From: Myxocyprinus asiaticus
Lineage: Eukaryota; Chordata; Actinopteri; Cypriniformes; Catostomidae
NCBI RefSeq assembly: GCF_019703515.2
Contig: NC_059368.1
Span: 32,561,391 to 32,625,390 of the forward strand
Reading direction: 5' to 3'
DNA length: 64,000 nt
The first letter of the stretch is position 1; each line of letters begins with the position of its first letter. Below are positions 13,944 through 27,874 of the stretch, piece by piece. Made by a program: the position numbers and the translations under genes. The notes under the pieces are model-generated. The model had not been told where the DNA came from. It did no database searches and was given only the letters and a program-made list of their open reading frames with translations.

Positions 13944-15126
13944 TTAACCCTTGTGTGGTGTTTGTATCTGAGTCACACTCATGGTGTTCACGGGTCAAAA
14001 ATGACCCGAACATACATGTGTAATAATTTATTTTTAAAGTTATGTAAAAACACTAATTTTACTAAAGTAAAAACACTAAAGTTGTGCATGTTATATACAT
14101 CTTATTTAGCTCTAAATTACTTAATTACACCTTTAATTTTCATATGAAATAAGCACATTTTATGTTATCTTCACTTCAATAAAAACTTTCGTTTCAGTAA
14201 ATTGAAAGAGTGTCAAAACATCACAATTTGTCATTCATTGGGGTCTCTGGTGACCTCTGCTGTAATAAAAAAGAACAATGACATGAAATGAAATGACAGC
14301 TACGTCCAGTAGATGGTTTCAGTGCTCTATGCATTGGCTGGTCTCTTTATGCTTATGTTTTAACAAACTTAATTTCTAGATATTATCACAACTTATGCAT
14401 TGGAAATATATTTAGACATTATAAAAAAACAAAAAAAACAAAAAAAATTATTTGTCAAATTGGAGCATTTTTCCTAAATCACTTGTGTTGAAGTGTCAGA
14501 TTTTGCAATGATGCTCTAATATGCTGTCAAAGCTGACCATGCTGCCACAGTTAAATCTGATTGTGTAACAAAGAAAAGACAGAGTAATTATTTTGTTACC
14601 TGTCATTTATTTCAAACATCAAAATTCCAGCTTAAACTTTGTCACACAGTGGTCAGACTCAGACTTCAACCTGTGTGGTACGTTTGGTATATAGAGTATA
14701 TAGACAGATTTGTCTAAACTTGTGAGGGCCAAATGTCCTCACCTGTGAAAAAAAAAAAAAAAAAAAAAAACCTTAAAGGGGTCAGATGATTTTGATCTTC
14801 AAATCTAGTGATGTGCACATGTTTGTGTGATGGTTAGGGTTAGGTTTAGGGGTAGAGTTTGGAAATATAAAATATCATTAGCCTGATATGAAATCAATGG
14901 AAGTCAATGAGAGATCACTAATATAGTCAAACAAACCTGTATATGTGTGTGGGTGTTTTCCGCATTGTGGATGTTTTAGTCTCACCACTTCATTTATGTG
15001 TGGTTGTGTTCTGCATTGTGTCTGATTTATTGATTTTTATTTGACAAATAAAAACAAATCTCTGTATTTTAGTAATTCCCATTCATATCCTATGGCAAGT
15101 CAGTTTTGACCTGAACACCACAAGTG
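13944..15126. mobile_element. piggyBac-like non-autonomous remnant
   Basis: TTAA followed by CCCTTGTGTGGTG (13944-13960) and a GGGTCAAAAATGACCC motif begin the element. A partly inverted ACCTGAACACCACAAG closes it near 15110-15126. TTAA plus CCC ends are typical of piggyBac-like elements. The right TTAA is missing, no transposase is present, and a second inverted motif lies at about 15303-15332, so the boundaries are uncertain. Confidence 0.4.
14715..14945. repeat. Interspersed repeat with TTAGGG-like words
   Basis: It contains GGTTAGGGTTAGGTTTAGGG and a GAAGTCAATGAGAG segment. A second copy of the family is at about 52670-52880. It also includes a poly-A run (14749-14770). The telomere-like words are part of the repeat family, not a telomere. 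Confidence 0.55.
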
Positions 15127-15559
15127 TCGCTTTCTTTTTTTTTTTTTTTTTGCTTTTTTTTTTTTTTACGACCACTTAGGCTTATCGAATCGATTCCAGA
15201 TTTTTTTTGGGTGTGTGTTTAGATAGCTAGTGGAGGAAAAGTCACAAAGCCTTGTTCCACTCAGATAAAGGATATCATTTTTATTAAAGAAACAAAATCA
15301 AAATGGGTCAAAAATGGCCCGAACACCATAAAAGTATAATATTGTGCGTAATCTGAGCTTCCACAGCCACTGTGTTGCTATCAAAAGTGCATACATGCGC
15401 CGAGAGCCTTACTTATATTACAGCCTCAAGCCGTTGCGTTGCATTAACAGACTTTAAAAACACCTTTTAAATTGCATTTTAATAAGGTATTTGGCAATTG
15501 CTTTTCCTCATCCATTTGCCAATGGCTTTTCTTTTTCATTTTGCTTTTCCTTTTTTTAA

Positions 15560-16012
15560 TTTTTTTCTCTCCCCATTTCTCCACCAATTTGGAATGCCTA
15601 ATTCCTAATGCACTCTAGGTCCTCGTGGTGGCGTAGTGACTCGCCTCAATCCGGGTGGCGGAGGACGAATCTCAGTTGCCTCCGTGTCTAATACCGTCAA
15701 TCTGCGCATCTTATCATGTGGCTTGTTGAGCACGTTACCGTGGAGACATAGCGTGTGTGGAGGCTTCACGCTATTCTCCGTGGAATCCACGAACAATTCA
15801 CCACGCACCCCACCGAGAGCGAGAACCACATTATAGTGACCATGAGGAGGTTACCCCATGTGGCCTGGTACCCTCCCTAGCAACCGGGCTGATTTGGTTG
15901 CTTAGGAGACCTGGCTGGAGTTACTCAGCATGCCCTGGATTCCAACTCGCGACTCCAGGTGTGCTAGTCAGCGTCTTTACTTGCTGAGCTACCCAGCTCC
16001 CCTCCCCCGCTC
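15560..16012 (-). mobile_element. tRNA-derived SINE (copy 1)
   Basis: On the - strand the head reads GGGTAGCTCAGCAAGTAAAG, a tRNA-like box A. It is followed by GAGTCGCGAGTTGGAATCC, a box-B-like motif. The body matches the copies at 37045-37375 and 62237-62412. The frames at 15605-15987 are by-products of this GC-rich repeat. Confidence 0.65.
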
Positions 16013-16954
16013 TTCCTTTTCTTTAACCAATTGAGAATCAAGTAAAAAATGCTACTGGACTGTTGACTCGTGAAAGCAACCAATGAACTTTCAATTCAGT
16101 TAAAAGACACACCCCCTCTCCCACATGCCACTCGAAGAGGATGCAAGACAGCCTGTCAGTGGACAACGGTATGAGCAGTTTACATGATATTTACATGTTT
16201 CTCACACACTCTACCTGTCTTCCTCTGATTGCATGCCCTACTTTATCCCTTGTGTGTTCCCTGTAGGTTTGCTGGTTTATTGTTTGCTGTACCTTAATGT
16301 TTTTCTCCTGTTTAGTGTGAAGTTCCGTTCTGTTGGTTGCTTTGTCTCCAGTGGTGTTTGCCCATCAGATCGCCGCTGCTTGGTGATCACGCTTGAGGAG
16401 AATTCCTTGGTTTCTGCCCGCGTGTTGGGAGACTTGTTCTGGGCTCGTACTGTACCTTCTGTGCACTGTGAGATCATCGATAAAAAGCACTGGGACATGA
16501 TTAAACTGTGCTTAACTGTTTCTGTTTATAAAGCTTAATAAAGTGTTATCTTTCGTTTACATAACCAGAAGGTCTTTTTTTTCTGTAAAATTTATGTTGT
16601 GACTACCATTTGTTCCACAAAAGTGTGCTTGCTTGCCTTCTCTGTATCATCAGCTGACCATCATTCCGACAGTCCGCCTTTTTTGATCACACAGGCAGTT
16701 ATTTTAATAAAAAGAAAATATTCAAAGATGATCATACAGTGTTTTTTTAATGAATGTGATATAACTGAAAGGGGATGTGCATTTTCTTAAGTATAAGGTC
16801 TGGAAAGTCCATCGGCTTTCTCCAGCGACTCGAGCTGTTGCACTTGCTCACCTCCATCGCGTGTTTCAGTTCGGGGCGCAGGTCAGGAGGCTGGTTGTGT
16901 TCACAGCATCATGATTACCATGCACTGTATCGCTGTGCATGCTCAGGTAGAGCC

Positions 16955-17538
16955 TGTCATGCTGGGGAAAGACAGAACCCAAAAGCAGAGGTAAAGCTCA
17001 CAAGTCTTTAATGAAACAGTCTACACAAAAGCGCTACAGCGCCAGCTCGGTCAAGCTCAAAAGGAAGCCACTGGGGCAAGGATAGCATGTTCCTCAGTGT
17101 GTGTGCTGTGGAGGTCCTGAACAATCCATTGAAGAGTGGTGTGGTGCGAAGCAGAGCTCAGAGCAAGTCTCCCGACACGTGGGCAGAAACCAAGGAATCC
17201 TCCTCGAGCGTGATCACCAGGCAATGGCGTTCTGATGGGCAAACACCACTGGAGACAAAGTAACCAACAGAACGGAACTTCACACTAAACAGGAGAACAA
17301 CGTTAAGGTACATCAAACAATAAACCAGCAAACATACAGGGAACACACAAGGGATAAAGTAGCACATGCAATCAGAGGAAGACAGGTAGAGTGTGTGAGA
17401 AACCCAATACCGTAATCTACGCCTCCTCAGGAGCGATCAGCGTTCCCATGGAAACGGCGATTAAGCTCACCGACTCCACCTGTGAAACACGAGGGTGAGA
17501 GAAAGACAAATAACAGAATGAACGCCGGAGCCATGACA
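16955..17538. mobile_element. Probable solo LTR
   Basis: It starts TGTCATGCTGGGG and ends GGAGCCATGACA, so the ends are TG/CA and mutually inverted. It is about 584 bp long with no internal coding region. Flanks GAGCC (left) and GGGCC (right) could be a 5-bp target duplication with one mismatch. Part of it (17130-17400) recurs in inverted orientation at 16196-16470. Type and boundaries are inferred from termini only. Confidence 0.5.
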
Positions 17539-18167
17539 GGGCCGCATTCAGTATTTCACAGCAACAGTGAACGAGCCACCATTAACTTCTGATATGTTTG
17601 GCATCGTTTCTTATGCGCAGGTCCAATAATATCATGTAAACTGCTCATACCATCTTCCAATGACAGGCCTTCTTACAATCTCATCGAGTGGCTTGTGGGA
17701 GAGGGGTGTGTCTTATAACTTAATCGAAAGTTTCATTGGTTGCTCTCACGAGTCAACAGTCCAATGGCATTTTTTTAACTCGATTCTCAATGCTTAAAGG
17801 AAAGGAAAAGAAAAAAGAAAAGGAAAAGCAAAACGAAAAAGAAAAGCCATTGGCAAATGGATGAGGAAAAGCAATTGGCAAATGACTTAAGAAAAGCAAT
17901 TGCCAAATACCTTTTTAAAATGCAATTTAAAAGGTGCTTTATAAAGTGCATTAAAAAGTACATTTAAAAGACTCATTAATGTACTCATATATTGCTACAT
18001 TTAATGACATTTTAAAGATGAAATAAATATGATTTCTTAATGCACAATTTTATTGTTAAATATAATGACATTTTTAAACATTAATTAAACACATTTAAAT
18101 GTGTCTTTTTATTTGTCCATTTTTAAATTTATTTATTAATTCAAGTTTTTATTTTTCAAATGAATCG

Positions 18168-18400
18168 ATTGATAATTTATTCCTTCATTCTTTTTTAATT
18201 GGTACTCCTGGGCTTCAGCTGGTATGGAGTGACAAATGGTAAAAGAAAATGAAAAGTCAAACAATAAAGAAAAGCAATTGGCAAATAGATGAAGAAAAGC
18301 AACTGGCAAATGGATGAAGAAAAGCAATTGCCAAATGCTTTTTGATAATTTATTCCTTCATTCTTTTGTAAATGGCACTCCAGGGCTTCCATAGCACCAG
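18168..18400. repeat. Local duplication with GCAATTGGCAAAT-type minisatellite
   Basis: TGATAATTTATTCCTTCATT occurs at 18169 and again near 18343. Between the two are three tandem units built on GATGAAGAAAAGCAA and GGCAAAT (18266-18338). The same words occur at the fold-back's ends at 15490 and 17870, so this is probably related debris. Confidence 0.55.
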
Positions 18401-21565
<3,165 letters not shown>

Positions 21566-21622
21566 CTACATATAGTATATACTATATCTGTGTATACACA
21601 CAGTTTTTTTAAATATAAATTA

Positions 21623-21710
21623 GGGCTGGGAAATTTAACAAGTCATTTTTGCGATTGATAGTTTTGTTTAACGCATTAAAAAAAATCAATGCAATTAATG
21701 CATAATCCAT
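21623..21710. repeat. hAT-type MITE end fragment
   Basis: TAGGGCTGGGAAATTTAACA followed by an ACGCATT/AATCAATGCAATTAATGC segment is a common fish hAT-type terminus. A possible distant partner lies near 22745-22795 but is not convincing. Confidence 0.4.
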
Positions 21711-22800
21711 TTATTTATTTATTTTACTTCCTAAAGCCTTCACAGGCTGGAGAAAGGTGTCCCGAGTTATCTTGGCAGGCTACTCAGCCTTACAAGCCCA
21801 TATGGTTAGGATTAGGGTGGGGCGGGTTTAGGGCATCTGCTGCCTGCCAAGATCAAACCCAGGCACCTTTGTACAATGAGTGAAACTTCACTAATCTTTT
21901 TCCCTAATTCCTGTGGCTAAAATTGGCATATACCTGTGTACATTTTCAGGTACATGCTCGACTCGACTGCACAATCTAGCCCAGAAACTGATTATGTGGA
22001 GCAGTGCACTACTCATCACGCGTAAGGCGTGCCCCGGGCATAATAAACACTGGAGCGGATTTGCTGTATGAAGAATTGAGACTTCACCCGTAAGTGATGA
22101 ACCAGGCGGGCGAGTGATACCGGCAAGCTGTCGTATCTCTTCACATCGCCCGAAAACACTCACATTCATCTGAACCAGTAACAAAAGCGACACTGCGTGT
22201 GAGAGACCTAGCGTGTGCGTGATAGAGACTGAAGGACCTAGACGTTCAACAAGCTGCAGCCATGTATACTGAACAGAAGCCAGAGAAAATAATAGTTTTG
22301 AGATTTTAAACTTCAGCAAATTAAACTTCAGCATTCAATATGTTTTATATCTGTATGTATAGTGTCTAATAATGCACTGGCAATGTACACTTAAGTTTCT
22401 CTTGGCAATAAAGTTTGATATGAATGGAATCTGCCCATTTGATCCTATTATTAAAAAACAAAAACAAAATGTCCAGTGGAAAACGGCAGAAGATTTTGCC
22501 TTGCAAAAGATATTTTAATTACTGTATGTCCACTTATGTTATGGCATGTATACATATACTTGTATGAAAGGTTAGTCCTTGTAAAATGTGTCTTATTAAC
22601 TCCATCAGAAAAAACAAAACAAAAAAAACCTGAACATTTTAACATGTACATATTTAAATAATTAAAATAAATGATGACTAACCAATTTCTTAGAAATTAT
22701 TTGAGACAAAGTATAACATAAATATATTTATGATCATCTTTTTTAATGTTTGTTGCAATGTATCATGTACCACGAATAAATGCAGTTAATCACAGAAAAG

Positions 22801-22802
22801 TG

Positions 22803-22858
<56 letters not shown>
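22801..22858. repeat. (TA)n(CA)n microsatellite
   Basis: A short TA run then about 18 CA units, directly abutting the Tc1 element at 22861. Confidence 0.85.
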
Positions 22859-22860
<2 letters not shown>

Positions 22861-22861
<1 letters not shown>

Positions 22862-24082
22862 TGGCGACCAAAAGTTTTGAATAATGTACAGATATTGCTC
22901 TTATGGAAAGAAATTGGTACTTTTATTCACCAAAGTGGCATTCAACTGATCACAATGTATAGTCAGGACATTAATAACATGAAAAATTACTATTACAATT
23001 TGAAAAAAAAAAAAATTCTAAACTACTTCAAAGAGTTCTCATCAAACAATCCTCTACGTGCAGCAATGACAGCTTTGCAGATCCTTGGCATTCTAGCTGT
23101 CAGTTTGTCCAGATACTCAGGTGACATTTCACCCCACGCTTCCTGTAGCACTTGCCATAGATGTGACTGTCTTGCTGGGCACTTCTCATGCACCTTACAG
23201 TCTAGCTGATCCCATGAAAGCTCAATGGGGTTAAGATCCATAACAATCTTTTCCAGTTATCTGTTGTCCAATGTCTGTGTTTCTTTGCCCACTCTAACCT
23301 TTTCTTTTTGTTTTTCTATTTCAAAAGTGGCTTTTTCTTTGCAATTCTTCCCATAAGGCCTGCACCACTGAGTCTTCTCTTTACTGTTGTACATGAAACT
23401 GGTGTTCAGCGGGTAGAATTCAATGAAGCTGTCAGCTGAGGACATGTGAGGCGTCTATTTCTCAAACTAGAGACTCTGATGTACTTCTCCTCTTGTTTAG
23501 GTGTACATCTGGCCTTCTACATCTCTTTCTGTCCTTGTTAGAGCCAGTTTTCCTTTGTCTTTGAAGACTGTAGTGTACAGCTTTGTATGAAATCTTCAGT
23601 TTTTTGGCAATTTCAAGCATTGTATATCCTTCATTCCTCAAAACAATGATTGACTGACGAGTTTCTAGGGAAAGCTGTTTCTTTTTTGCCATTTCTGACC
23701 TAATATTGACCTTAAGACATGTCAGTCTATTGTATAGTGTGACAACTCAAAAACAAACACAAAGACAATGTTAAGCTTCATTTAATGAACCAAATATCTT
23801 TCAGCTGTGTTTGATATAATGGCAAGTGATTTTCTTGTATCAAATTAGCAATTTAGCACGATTACACGAGGATAAAGTGTTGGAGTGATGGCTGCTGGAA
23901 ATGGGGCCTGTCTAGATTTGATCAAAAATTACTTTTTTCAAATAGTGATGGTGCTGTTTTTCACATCAGTAATGTACTGACTACACTTTGTGATCAGCTG
24001 AATGCCACTTTGATGAATTAAAGTACCAATTTTCTTCTGAAACAGCAAAATTCGTACATTATTCCAAGCTTTTGGACGCCAG
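22861..24082 (-). mobile_element. Internally deleted Tc1/mariner element
   Basis: The left end CTGGCGACCAAAAGTTTTGA and the right end (complement CTGGCGTCCAAAAGCTTGGA) are inverted repeats, and the match continues through the GGTACTTT...CACCAAAGTGGCATTCA region. A TA precedes the left end. The interior holds a broken - strand transposase. A related truncated copy lies at 63095-63800 in the other orientation. Confidence 0.75.
23023..23692 (-). pseudogene. Tc1-like transposase remnant
   Basis: Two parts in order on the - strand. The N-terminal part (23692-23462, 76 codons) has a homeodomain-like helix-turn-helix: TRQSIIVLRNEGYTMLEIAK, then a basic RQRKTGSNKDRKRCRRP linker, as in Tc1 paired-type DNA-binding domains. 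A C-terminal fragment (23241-23023) starts at DLNPIE, which holds the catalytic Glu region, and ends with the family's usual V-I-A-A-R tail. The middle, with both catalytic aspartates, is largely deleted or unrecognisable (23257-23445). It cannot encode an active enzyme. Confidence 0.7.
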
Positions 24083-24088
24083 TGTGTG

Positions 24089-24090
<2 letters not shown>

Positions 24091-24132
<42 letters not shown>
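24091..24132. repeat. (TA)n microsatellite
   Basis: A TA run next to the right end of the Tc1 element. Confidence 0.85.
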
Positions 24133-24138
<6 letters not shown>

Positions 24139-24440
24139 CATACAGTATATATATCGATGTTTGAGCATGTCATTTTAGTGAATTTTAACTGAGTTTCTAA
24201 TAGAAATATAGTATTATTATTTTTTTAAATGTTGATTTAAGTCATCTCTTGGAACAAACAAAAGCAGATTTTCCCTTCTCCAACTGCATTAGAATAGAAC
24301 AGATTTTATACAGGTGAAAATCTGATAGCTTGGCCCATAATTCAAAGAGGTCCAGGTTTTAAATTCATTGATTTTATTCCTTTCACTTGTAAGAACTAGT
24401 TTGACCATGGATGGCTAATCATTGAGTAGGTCAATAAAAC

Positions 24441-24690
24441 GTCCTGGTTACTTGTGTAACCTCCGTTCCCTGATGGAGGGAATGAGACATTGTGTCGATG
24501 TAGTGACACTAGTGGTCACTCTTGGGAGCCCGAAACACCTCTGGTCTTTGATAAAAGTCCAATAAAAATTGGCGAGTGGTATTTGCATACCACTCCCCCG
24601 GACATACGGGTATAAAAGGAGCTGGTATGCAACAACTTATTCAGGTTTTGTGCTGAGGAGCCGACACAAGGTCCCGGCCATTTCAGCGGG
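24441..24690. repeat. DIRS left terminal repeat
   Basis: The unique outer tip (24441-24488) reads GTCCTGGTTACTTGTGTAAC onward. It is followed by the part shared in inverted form with 26290-26480. A TATAAAAGG box (24611-24619) lies inside it. Confidence 0.7.
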
Positions 24691-24722
24691 TAGTTCAGCA
24701 TTGTGGCAGGAGGGACACAACG

Positions 24723-24835
24723 TCTCGTTCCCTCCATCAGGGAACGGAGGTTACGCAAGTAACCAGGACGTTCCCTATCTGTCACTCACTCGACGTTGTG
24801 TCAATGTAGTGACACTAGGGGTCCCTATACGAAAC
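24723..24835. repeat. DIRS internal complementary region
   Basis: 24723-24770 is the reverse complement of the left tip (24441-24488) with few mismatches. The bases that follow (GTTCCCTATCTGTCACTCAC) are the reverse complement of the right outer tip near 26483-26504. The segment therefore spells the circular junction of the two ends, centred on GTT. Confidence 0.75.
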
Positions 24836-25482
24836 GCCGCAACTGGCTGAACTGTGTTACGTGAACTGGCGGTGTGTGACGGGCAGACCACTGTGTGCCT
24901 CATAGCCAGCGCACCAGGCCGACACGTAACCTCCCCCAAAGCTGTTAAGAGTGTCGCACATCCCTTCGGGGACAAGTCGACTGCCCAAAAGATAGAGACA
25001 GGCTAGCCCAGTCATGGCCTCTTATCCTTTTTTATTTTTCTCCCCCCAAAAAAAAGAAATAACCGACTGGGGCCACCAGGTCTACGTCGGGGGGGTGTCC
25101 CTCCCAAGGGGAAGACACCGTGGAGACCACACCCCGCCCAGAAGGGGGGGGGGGGTATTATGAGTGGAAATACGTCACATGGTCATGCCGAACTTTGTCG
25201 GAAGTATGTACGTAATTTAATAACAGCTGGCGTAAGTCTCCAAAGATCAAAAGGACAATGAATAGAAGAGGATTTAGAGTAATCAATAACCTAAAAATTT
25301 TAAATTAAAAGAATGATCAGAAATTAATTAGAGCTTAAATATAAATTAGAGGTCAACTTAAAATTAATATAAAATAAAATAAAATAAAATCACTTTTATT
25401 GTAAATTGGAATCAGATAAAATGAATAACGGAATCAAAAGTGTGAATTAACAATAATTGCTTTACTTCAGTGCAAGAGACCT

Positions 25483-26082
25483 TCAAGGGCAATTTATTGA
25501 AGTTCCACTCCGGAATGGATAGAAAATTATCCCTTTATACAAAAGCATGTCTGTCATCTCCGCGTTAGCCTGTGACTGGGCGACCACACCTGAAGGGAGG
25601 AGCCCAGCTGAGGCTTCCGTGTCCAACTGGACGAGCCCGCTCTTCGATGCTGCGCTCGAGAGCTCATCACCTTCGCGGGCTCTGAATAAGAGGTTGAACT
25701 CGCCGTGAGACGAGCCGGCAGACTCATTCAGAAGCCCGATCGGGGCAGACGAGCATGCTGGGAAATGGGAGGTCCGTGGGGGGATACCCAGCGGAAGTGG
25801 TCCCATTGGGGTCCCCAAATCGCCCTCAGTGCTAGCCGCGCTGGCCTCATACCCGTGGATAGAAGGACCGAGGCGGGGAGCCTCTGGGGTGGCTTGCTTT
25901 CTTACGAAGGCAAGCCACGACCGCATCGTTGCCATGGACATGTTCTCGCAATGAGTACATGACCCATCCATGAATGCTGTCTCTGTGTGGGCAGCGCCCA
26001 GACACGAAAGACAGTGATCGTGGCCATCAGAAGGCGAGAGATAACGACCGCAACCAGGAATAACACACAAACGGAAAGGCAT
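25483..26082 (-). CDS. DIRS gag-like ORF (N-terminal part)
   Basis: A 199-codon frame starts MPFRLCVIPGCGRYLSPSDG. A Cys/His-rich segment (C6, C11, C32 and C35-type residues, then C-x2-C near residues 57-60) is followed by MATMRSWLAFV. This resembles the start of the gag-like ORF1 of fish DIRS elements. The tail after about residue 170 probably runs into sequence beyond a deletion junction, since the rest of ORF1 and all pol genes are missing. It is placed just inside the right inverted terminus, where ORF1 is expected. An active product is unlikely. Confidence 0.55.
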   Translation of the reverse strand: MPFRLCVIPGCGRYLSPSDGHDHCLSCLGAAHTETAFMDGSCTHCENMSMATMRSWLAFVRKQATPEAPRLGPSIHGYEASAASTEGDLGTPMGPLPLGIPPRTSHFPACSSAPIGLLNESAGSSHGEFNLLFRAREGDELSSAASKSGLVQLDTEASAGLLPSGVVAQSQANAEMTDMLLYKGIIFYPFRSGTSINCP

Positions 26083-26284
26083 TTTAAAAAAGACGTGTCT
26101 TTAAAAAGACGTTCCGTGCGTGCCGCTCTTTTAGAGAAATATACTCTTTTAGAGAAATATACTCTTTTATTTCTGCCGAGGCGCCCAGGGGCGTTCTCTG
26201 CAGTGCACCAGTGCAGAGGGGGGAGAAGCCGCTGAAATGCGCCGTCAGATCCAGCAGAGGTGAATGAACAGCCGTGGGAATTCA

Positions 26285-26501
26285 GCTCAGTGAGCATCGA
26301 CCGTTCGGCTCCGAAGAGAAAATCTGAATGAGTGGTTGCATACCAGCTCCTTATATACCTGTATGTCCGGGGGAGTGGCATGCAAATACCACTCGCCAAT
26401 TTTCATTGGCCTTTTATCAAAGACCAGAGGTGTTTCGGGCTCCCAAGAGTGACCCCTAGTGTCACTACATCGACAAAACGTCAAGTGAGTGACAGATAGT
26501 G
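26285..26501. repeat. DIRS right terminal repeat
   Basis: Inverted partner of the left terminus. On the - strand it has the outer tip CACTATCTGTCACTCACTTG, the shared core and a TATATAAGG box, then ATTCAGATTTTCTCTTCGGA leading to the gag-like ORF. Confidence 0.7.
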
Positions 26502-26568
26502 AACTGTGGTTTCTTTAAAACAAACTAGCATTTTGTTTTGGAAAAAACAGTAGCCTAAACATCTATTA

Positions 26569-27130
26569 TTAAAGGTGCTGTAAGCGATTATAGCGTTCTG
26601 AAGCTTTTCCGTGACTGAGCTGTTAAATTATCCACGCCCCCTCATTCCAAAACTCTGCCCTCCAAAGATAATTTTAAGATCAAAACCAAGCAAAAGAGTA
26701 GCACTGTTTAGCTCTCCGCACGATCCAGCCGAGCCTGGTTTATGAGGATGCACGCGAGACACGCCGCGCTGTACATCATTAAAAATCAAGAGTTTTCTGT
26801 TACTGATGTCATTGCAGAATTCCACTATTCATGGTTAGCCATGATTAATAAAAACCATTAGTGAAAGTGTCTAAAAACAGGGCGGATACTGAGTGATTAA
26901 ACTAGTAGTATTCAGCTGGCCATGTGATCCTAACATGGCAACCCCATGAGGAGACCCTCTCCATGTAGAATAAAACAGCTTTTATAAGGTTACTGATATT
27001 ACTGGAGTATTCATGTGAGTGGTCATGATTGATTTTATACATGTGTTTCAAAATGGCATTCAATGCTTTAGGAGTAAATCTTTTTTAATAAAAAAAAAAA
27101 AAAACAAAAAAAAACTGAGTGCACCTTTAA
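26569..27130. mobile_element. MITE with TTAAAGGTGC ends
   Basis: The left end TTAAAGGTGCTGTAAGCGAT and the right end GCACCTTTAA are inverted over about 10 bp. The interior is non-coding. The same left end appears as a fragment near 12303. An A-rich run lies at 27088-27116. Confidence 0.55.
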
Positions 27131-27874
27131 AGTGTCACTATCTGCTGCCATTGTTTTGAAAAGACAGACCGGGATATTTATTAAAACATCTCCTTTTGTG
27201 TTCTGAAAGAAAGAAAGTCATTTTTGTTTAGAACAACAAGAGGTTACAGAATTGTAATTTTTTGATGAACTATTCCTTTAAGTTGAGATAAAATGTTTAA
27301 GAATTGTGTTGCTTCAGCTCATTAAATTAAAGCGCCAAAAAACTTTATAGAACCCTATAGATTTGCTTCACTCTGTTCCTCTTTTCCACCTTTTCTTCAA
27401 GAGTCAGTCGAATTAATCATGTGAATAGCTTTTTATGTGCTGTTCTTGTTTTATTAGCATATTTCTTTCAGGCACTGACAGCATCTAGGCCCCTTGCTGT
27501 CTGTTTGTATCTCTCTTGGCCAAGCAGCTTATAGTGTCTCCAGCTACAAGCGGTTGATTAATCATGGAGGTTTTGAATTTCAGTATCTCCTGCTGAGGAA
27601 GCAGAAAAGTTGTGATGGTATTTCCATGCTGGACAGATTAGCATGCTTCACTGCAGCTCTGCAGAGGCATGTACGATTTCAGATTGGTTTAGAAAAGTTA
27701 GATGTTCAGACCTCATATATCTGTGTAGGTCAGGTTTCCTCCTCTGAACCAGGTGAGCAAAATTAAATCACTGTCATGGCTCAACCTGCTTCTTTGCACT
27801 TCTATGTATGCATCCATCAGAAAGATTTCAGTCATCTCTGTCATTATAAATTATTTGTCCCTGTGACCCCACAG

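Larger units (their letters stand above)
15437..17957. repeat. Large fold-back (inverted repeat) structure
   Basis: Left-arm segments 15437-15555 and 16015-16470 match, in reverse complement, right-arm segments in 17130-17957. For example, TATTTGGCAATTGC near 15487 matches GCAATTGCCAAATA near 17898. The Tc-like words GAGTCAACAGTCCA and CTCGTGAAAGCAACCA also pair across the arms. A tRNA-derived SINE (15560-16012) interrupts the left arm only. The right arm contains a full LTR-like unit of which only part is present in the left arm. No transposase is visible, so the family is unknown. Confidence 0.6.
24441..26501 (-). mobile_element. Miniature DIRS-type retroelement
   Basis: The termini are inverted copies: about 24480-24690 against about 26290-26480, sharing the AGTGACACTAG, CCCGAAACACCTCTGGTC and ACTCCCCCGGACATAC stretches. 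Each side then has its own unique outer extension. An internal segment (24723-24835) is complementary to both outer extensions joined end to end. The element is flanked by AAC on both sides (24438-24440 and 26502-26504), with no longer target duplication. This layout is that of DIRS elements, which integrate with a tyrosine recombinase. Only a gag-like frame remains; reverse transcriptase, RNase H, methyltransferase and recombinase genes are absent, so this copy is non-autonomous. Confidence 0.75.

Noticed and set aside
14820..14860. Internal telomeric repeat (TTAGGG words)
   Set aside because: Only a few irregular units, and the same context recurs near 52.8 kb, so it is part of an interspersed repeat.
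15605..15987. Overlapping frames on both strands as a gene
   Set aside because: They lie inside the SINE; the same sequence recurs at 37.1 and 62.3 kb.
24516..24975. Frames near the DIRS left end as genes
   Set aside because: They run through inverted termini and the internal complementary region; no protein similarity is seen.
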